A DNA stretch of 64,000 nucleotides from Bicyclus anynana (taxonomy: Eukaryota; Arthropoda; Insecta; Lepidoptera; Nymphalidae): the NCBI RefSeq assembly GCF_947172395.1, contig NC_069091.1, forward strand, positions 2,728,001 to 2,792,000, written 5' to 3'. A model generated the notes under the pieces. That model was not told the origin of the DNA, did no database searches, and saw nothing but the letters and a program-made list of their open reading frames with translations. This document shows positions 50,001-56,000 of this stretch, piece by piece. Position 1 is the first letter of the stretch, and every line of letters begins with the position of its first letter. Position numbers and translations under genes: made by a program.

Positions 50001-53000
50001 AACATTACCCTTCACTGCTCTGCACCTATTGATCGTAGCATGATGAAAAGTATAACCTGCACAGGAGTATGAAGAATAATTTTATTGTTCTAAGTTTCGT
50101 TAAAATCCGTCGAGTAGTTTTTGTTTCTATAACGAACATACAGACAAACAAACAGACAGACAGACAAACAAAAATTTTACTGATTGCATTTTAGGCATCA
50201 GTAGATATCGATCACTAATCACCCCCTGATAGTTATTTTGGATATATATTTGATGTACAGAATTTCAATCTCTACAGATTTATTTTATGTACCTATTTAT
50301 AGATGTTACTCTGGATTAACACATACACTACTTTTCACCCCGGAAAAACCCATGGTTCCCGTGGGATTTGTGAAAAACTAAATACTCAACTCGGCCAACT
50401 TTCTACCGTAGTAATGTCTAAGCACCATAAACCCTTTAGCCTAACGACCCTGACCCTGACCCTGTAGTTACCCAATAAAATTGGCTGGTAATTATGATTA
50501 TTGTCCAAATAATAATTATTACTTAATCATGATGACAATTAATTATCATCATACGTAGTTAATCTTTTGCATACGTAGTTTATATTTTGCATTTTAATTT
50601 TTATGGTTTTAGTTCTTACTGATTAGGTATCTACTCGTATGCCTATTATGTCGATTAGGGAATCCGTTTGTAAAATATTAGTGCTATTTTTTATTAGAGT
50701 CAATTATCCTTCTACTAGCTAAACGGCTATTTATGGATACGTGGAAAAAATCATATAAGTAGTATATAATACAATGAAATTACAAGGTAAATCACAGCTA
50801 GGCAGTGATTGCTATTTAAGGAGTTATAGTCAACCAATTTATGAGCAAGAAAATTTCACACAAAATCCGTCGTTAATTTAAAATAAAAAATTAAATATAT
50901 AATAATTAGATAGAATTGTAAGTAACGTAACTCAAGAGTTTCTTAAAACTATAGTCCACAAGTTTAGGTTTTTTACACAACAATAATACTACTCAAAAAG
51001 GTTCTTTTAAGCGACACTTTTCGTTTCGATTCACATACATTTTATTTTTAATAATAAGCTTTACGGCTCTGGGTTCTAGCCCTTTTGAGTCCGGATTCAC
51101 ATACAACAAATTAATTATCACGGACCAATTATAAAAAGACGTGCCCCGCAAGACGTTACCTCTCTGTCAAACAACCAACGATCTAACGCGTTATCGATTG
51201 TATCGATGTTTCATTGTTGTAATCGTTTTCGTCGTCTAAAAAGCTCCCTAATAATTCCGGTTTGTGTAGTAAGTAGTCAGTCAGTCAATGGCATGAAAAA
51301 CGGTCAACAACTTCTAATTCACTAAAAGATGACGTGACGTTTAATTTGAAAATATTTCTATTTTATTTTTGTTATTCTTTACATGGTAGCCCTTGATTTC
51401 AGTCTCACTCAGTAACTGATGTTCAGTCAGTAACTGATGATGCAATCTAAGATCGAAGCGGGCTAACTTGTTAGGAGGAGGATGAAAATCCACACCCCTT
51501 TCAGTTTCTACACGACATCGTACCGGAACGCTAAATCGCTTGTCGGTACGCCTTCACCTCAATCGGCCCAGCCGGGAATCCAACCCAGGACCTCCGTCTT
51601 GTAAATCCACCGCGCATACCACTGCGCCACGGAGGTCGTCAAAAACATAATTATAATTAATAATAAATTAAAACAATATATAAAAGAAAAATCGATTCTA
51701 TTCTTCTAACGAACGAACGAACAGCAAAACATTGATCCATTAATTGAATATTCTTTGTACAGATTATAATTATTATTTATTCTTGTTAAATTTTTTCGAT
51801 GTGTGAGTTTACCTCGTCCCCCTCTAAAAACGACAGACAATTTTGTTGCTGCATTTGGGTGCGATGCATTTCCATGTCTAATTCCTCTATGTTAATTAAA
51901 TAGAGTTTGCAGAAATACAACACAAACGACATAAAAAGAACCTTAAATACCCCAAGCAGACATGAGTCACAAACCATTTTGAAAAACAAAGATTGAGTTT
52001 TATGGGTATTAATATGCATTTATAAAATTAAATAAGAGCTTTAATTAATTTTATAAATCGTATTATCGTATTATCATATCAAAAGAAGAAAGAAGTTGTA
52101 ATTCAAATGATGTTTTCTTTTATTATAATGTGAATAAAATATTTTCATTTATTGCAGAATTACCTTAAACTATGATTAATTTTTTGATTTTGTATTAAGT
52201 GAAAGAAGATTTGAGATTTGACAGTTCACACTTCACAGCACAGAACACTACTTAATTTTTTGTCTGTGACTAATACTCCTACTTCACAGTATTCGTTAAC
52301 TAAATCCAGTTTGTTGTGCGTATTTTCTTCCCTTATAATTTTTGTTATTTCGTTTTGTTCTCGTTTCGTTGTTATTGTTTATTATTGTTATTTGTTCGTT
52401 TACTGTTTTTAATTTTATTTAGTTTAGTACGAAATTAAATTAGCACTTTAAATCTTAATATTTTACAAATAGAGGCCTAAATTGAAAAGTAGTGTCTTAA
52501 CAAACTCATCAAATTCTACATAAAAACGTATATCTAACAATAACCCACACTACAAGAAACGAGTAAAAACTACTTGTCAAGTTTTTAATTTACGCCTATA
52601 ATCGCGTACATAATTTTCATAGTCAAGCTACAGTTTTCTATTAGTAATTGAGTTACAGATAGAAGGACAGACGGACATGGGTATGGGTATCTTCAAGTCA
52701 AGAGTGAATAGGCATCTTCTAGGCAAGCGCGTTCTACCAAAGGCTGCCTCATAGCTTACAACTTAGCGTACAGCTAAGCGGTGCTTGCTTATACATAATA
52801 AAAAAACAAAACTATAAGGGTTCTTTATTGACCACGGAACCCTAAATATAAGTGAAACATTATCTGTTCGATAAATAACAGTTTATAGGAACATAAAATA
52901 TAAAAAAAATTGTCTATCAAAGGAAGTTTTATTTCATGACAATATTCGTGAATAATGCTTTAGTAAAATGTTGAGCACCCCTGAAGCATATGTTTTGTTT

Positions 53001-56000
53001 ATTAACATTGTTTAAAATACCTACCCGATCTGGCTATAGTAAGCTGTAATGTGAATCTATTATCTATATACATATATATAAATGAATCCATATATCTTTT
53101 GGTGTCACGCGTGAACGGTAGGGTAGGGGTAGGGTAGGAGTAGTTGAAAGTTTACATCCAGTTTCAAGCGGACGAAGTCGCGGGCGTCCGCTAGTATATT
53201 ATATTTTATTTTTAATATTGGATATATTTTTAGATAGTTTATATTCCCTAGATTATGATAATAAAATGAATAAAGCAGTAAAATAATGCCAGCCTTCGCA
53301 CGCATAATGTGGCACTCTAAGAGTAGCCAATAAATGCTGAAGTAAATATGTATGTCTGTCTTCTAGCTTTTCCGGGCTAAACCGGTGAACTGATTTGGAC
53401 CTCGGAACAGAACATAATAAGCTACTCGTAAGTACTTTTTATCCGGTATATCTAATATATAAAATTCTCGTGTCGCGGTGTTCGAACTTGAACTCCTCCG
53501 AAACGGCTCGACCGATTTTGATGAAATTTTTTGTGCATATTCAGTAGGTCTGAGAATCGGCCAACATCTATTTTTCAAACCCCTAAATCCTAGGATAGGG
53601 TAGTGGTAGGGTAGGGGTATGGTATAGGGATAGGGTAGGGGTAGGGTAGCGGTAGGGTAGGGGTAGGGTAGGGGTAGGTTAGGGGTAGGGTAGGGGTAGG
53701 GTAGGGGTAGGGTAGGGGTAGGGTAGGGTAGTGGTAGGGTAGGTTTATGGTATAGGGATAGGGTAGGGGTAGGGTAGTGGTAGGGTAGTTGTAGGGTAGG
53801 GTAGGGTAGGGGTAGAGTAGAGGTAGGGTAGGGGTAGGGTAGGGGTAGGGGTAGGAGTATGGTAGTGTAAGGTAGGGGTAGGGAAGAAGTGCAAATAAAT
53901 AAATTAATAAGTCAAAGCGAAGCTTGAGCGAGTCCGCTAGTAATGTATAAATTACACCCAGGATGCAGAAATCAGGATGTAGGTCACTGAATAAAAATCA
54001 CGTTACTTAACGCTGCGTCATTGTCATACGTAATATAATAAAACTAACCTGTGGGATATCTGTTTTTGTCTCATTCAAGTGCATCCCTCCAACTTCCACA
54101 AGTCCAGGCACAAGAGGAGTGACTCCATGTAACGCGTGGTATGTGTTCACAAACATCATCGATATGTTCCGTCCCAGATTTGCGAAATCAGGAATCTGTC
54201 TTCCAAACTTCTTCTCTATCAGAGCCTGTTCTTCATTCTGTACACTATAACGGAACCACAATTTGAAGTATATTCTCCAAAACGTATTCTCAATGCGCTC
54301 CATAAATGTCATGTGTGGAGTGAATTTGGTTGTCACTACAGGCACGTATGAAGGGTTATCACTAGCACCGACTCTCTCAGTAGACCATGGCATTAGAACA
54401 CAAGATGATAACCCAATAACAGGAGCTTTGATGCCATGAACATGTAACAAACCATACATACAGTCACTGTTAAAGTTTTCCATTAAAACGACGTCATATT
54501 CTTTCTTCAGAGCTTCGTTTAAAGACGGCAAGTTGATCACTTTGCTGCATATGTCAGTTGCTGATATCGATAGTAATTTGAATACATCCAGCAAGAGGAG
54601 TATTTCCTTCATTTTTGGTATGTTATCTATTATCCCGAAATTCTCGTACACACTTAAATCGAAGTTACTTAAGCGCAAATCCGCAATACCCTCTAAAGTT
54701 ATTTCTGTGTAATTGGCTGGTGGACTTTTTAGCGGAAAAAATGTAGCCACAGTGACATGATGTCCTCTCTCCGCTAGTTTTCGCAGCAGCGGTTCAAATA
54801 CCATCTGATGGCTTCTACCCGTGTAGGGGAAAAGTCCAAGTATTCGCGCACCGTGTACATAACTTGATAATATTATAACGATTGTAAAATATTTTATCGC
54901 CACCACACGCATGTCGACTGCTCTTCCTTGATATAAACTGTGAACTGACTATAATTACAACATTGTCGATTTAAGTATTGTCATGTTCAATGTTCAGTTA
55001 ATTATTTTTCAATTTTTTCATCGACGAATCAACATTTCCTGAACACGCTCCAGTAACAGTATTGAAATGAATCCACTGAATCGTATAATTCTGTCAGATC
55101 TGTGAGGCATAGCCATACTGCGGAAAATAGTAAAATGCTAGCGACCAGCCCAGGCTTTTTAAAGAAATACCAAATTAATTGTTTTACACCAGAAAATCAT
55201 AAAAATAAAAAAATATATATAATTTATGAAAACATTGCCACTGTAAACTCTTATAAACAAAATATAAATAACATAGATTTACAGGCAAATAATACATAAA
55301 GACAGGTAATATAGGATAGGAACTATTTTATCATACCAGTTTAAGGTAATATTTATTATAATATCAGTTATCTTACCTTCTGCAGAAAATAATTATATAT
55401 TTATGATGCAGGTTCCTACGTAGGATTGTTTTTCCCTATGAGCATAGAATACAAGTATGATATAGATACCTATTGGGTAACTTTTCAACTTGTGACAAAA
55501 TTGCGAAAACGTTTCCACAATTTGTTCAGTAGAAGACCTAATCAGCTAATCCAAAATTAAATAAAGCAATAATCGAAGCTAAAGTCGAAAGTTTATTGAT
55601 GGAGTGGGATTTTTTGATAAAACTTACCGGTGGAATATCTTGTTTCGTCTCGTTCAAATGCATCCCTCCCACTTCCACCAGTCCGGGCACAAGAGGAGTG
55701 ACTCCATGTAACGCGTGGTATGTGTTCACAAACATCATCGATATGTTCCGTCCCATATTTGCGAAATCAGGAATCTGTCTTCCAAACTTCTTCTCTATCA
55801 GAGCCTGTTCCTCATTCTGTACACTATAACGGAACGCCAATTTAGTAAATATTCTCCAAAAAGTGTTCTCCATTCTCTGCAAGAATGTCATGGTTGTAGT
55901 AAAGCGTGTCCCCGCTACAGGCACGTATGATGGGTTATCACTGGCTCCAAGTCGCTCAGCAGACCATGGCATTAAATTACACGATGACAATCCAATTATA

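Larger units (their letters stand above)
48991..54048 (-). other. Interval between first exons 1C and 1D
   Basis: 5 kb, intronic for 1D-1F. It holds SINE copies (49564, 51372), Helitron-like pieces, a LINE tail and G-rich arrays. No gene seen. About 50230-51350 and 51660-52660 contain nothing identifiable. Confidence 0.75.

Noticed and set aside
19525..51640. tRNA-like sequences with A and B boxes (e.g. at 20522, 24716, 45137, 49564) as true tRNA genes
   Set aside because: The 5' and 3' arms do not form an acceptor stem, the sequences continue into repeated SINE bodies and tails, and several copies share the same body.
27290..53885. TAGGG-type arrays as interstitial telomere repeats
   Set aside because: The units are irregular GGGTAGGGGTA variants, not the insect TTAGG unit, and they sit inside Helitron-like elements.
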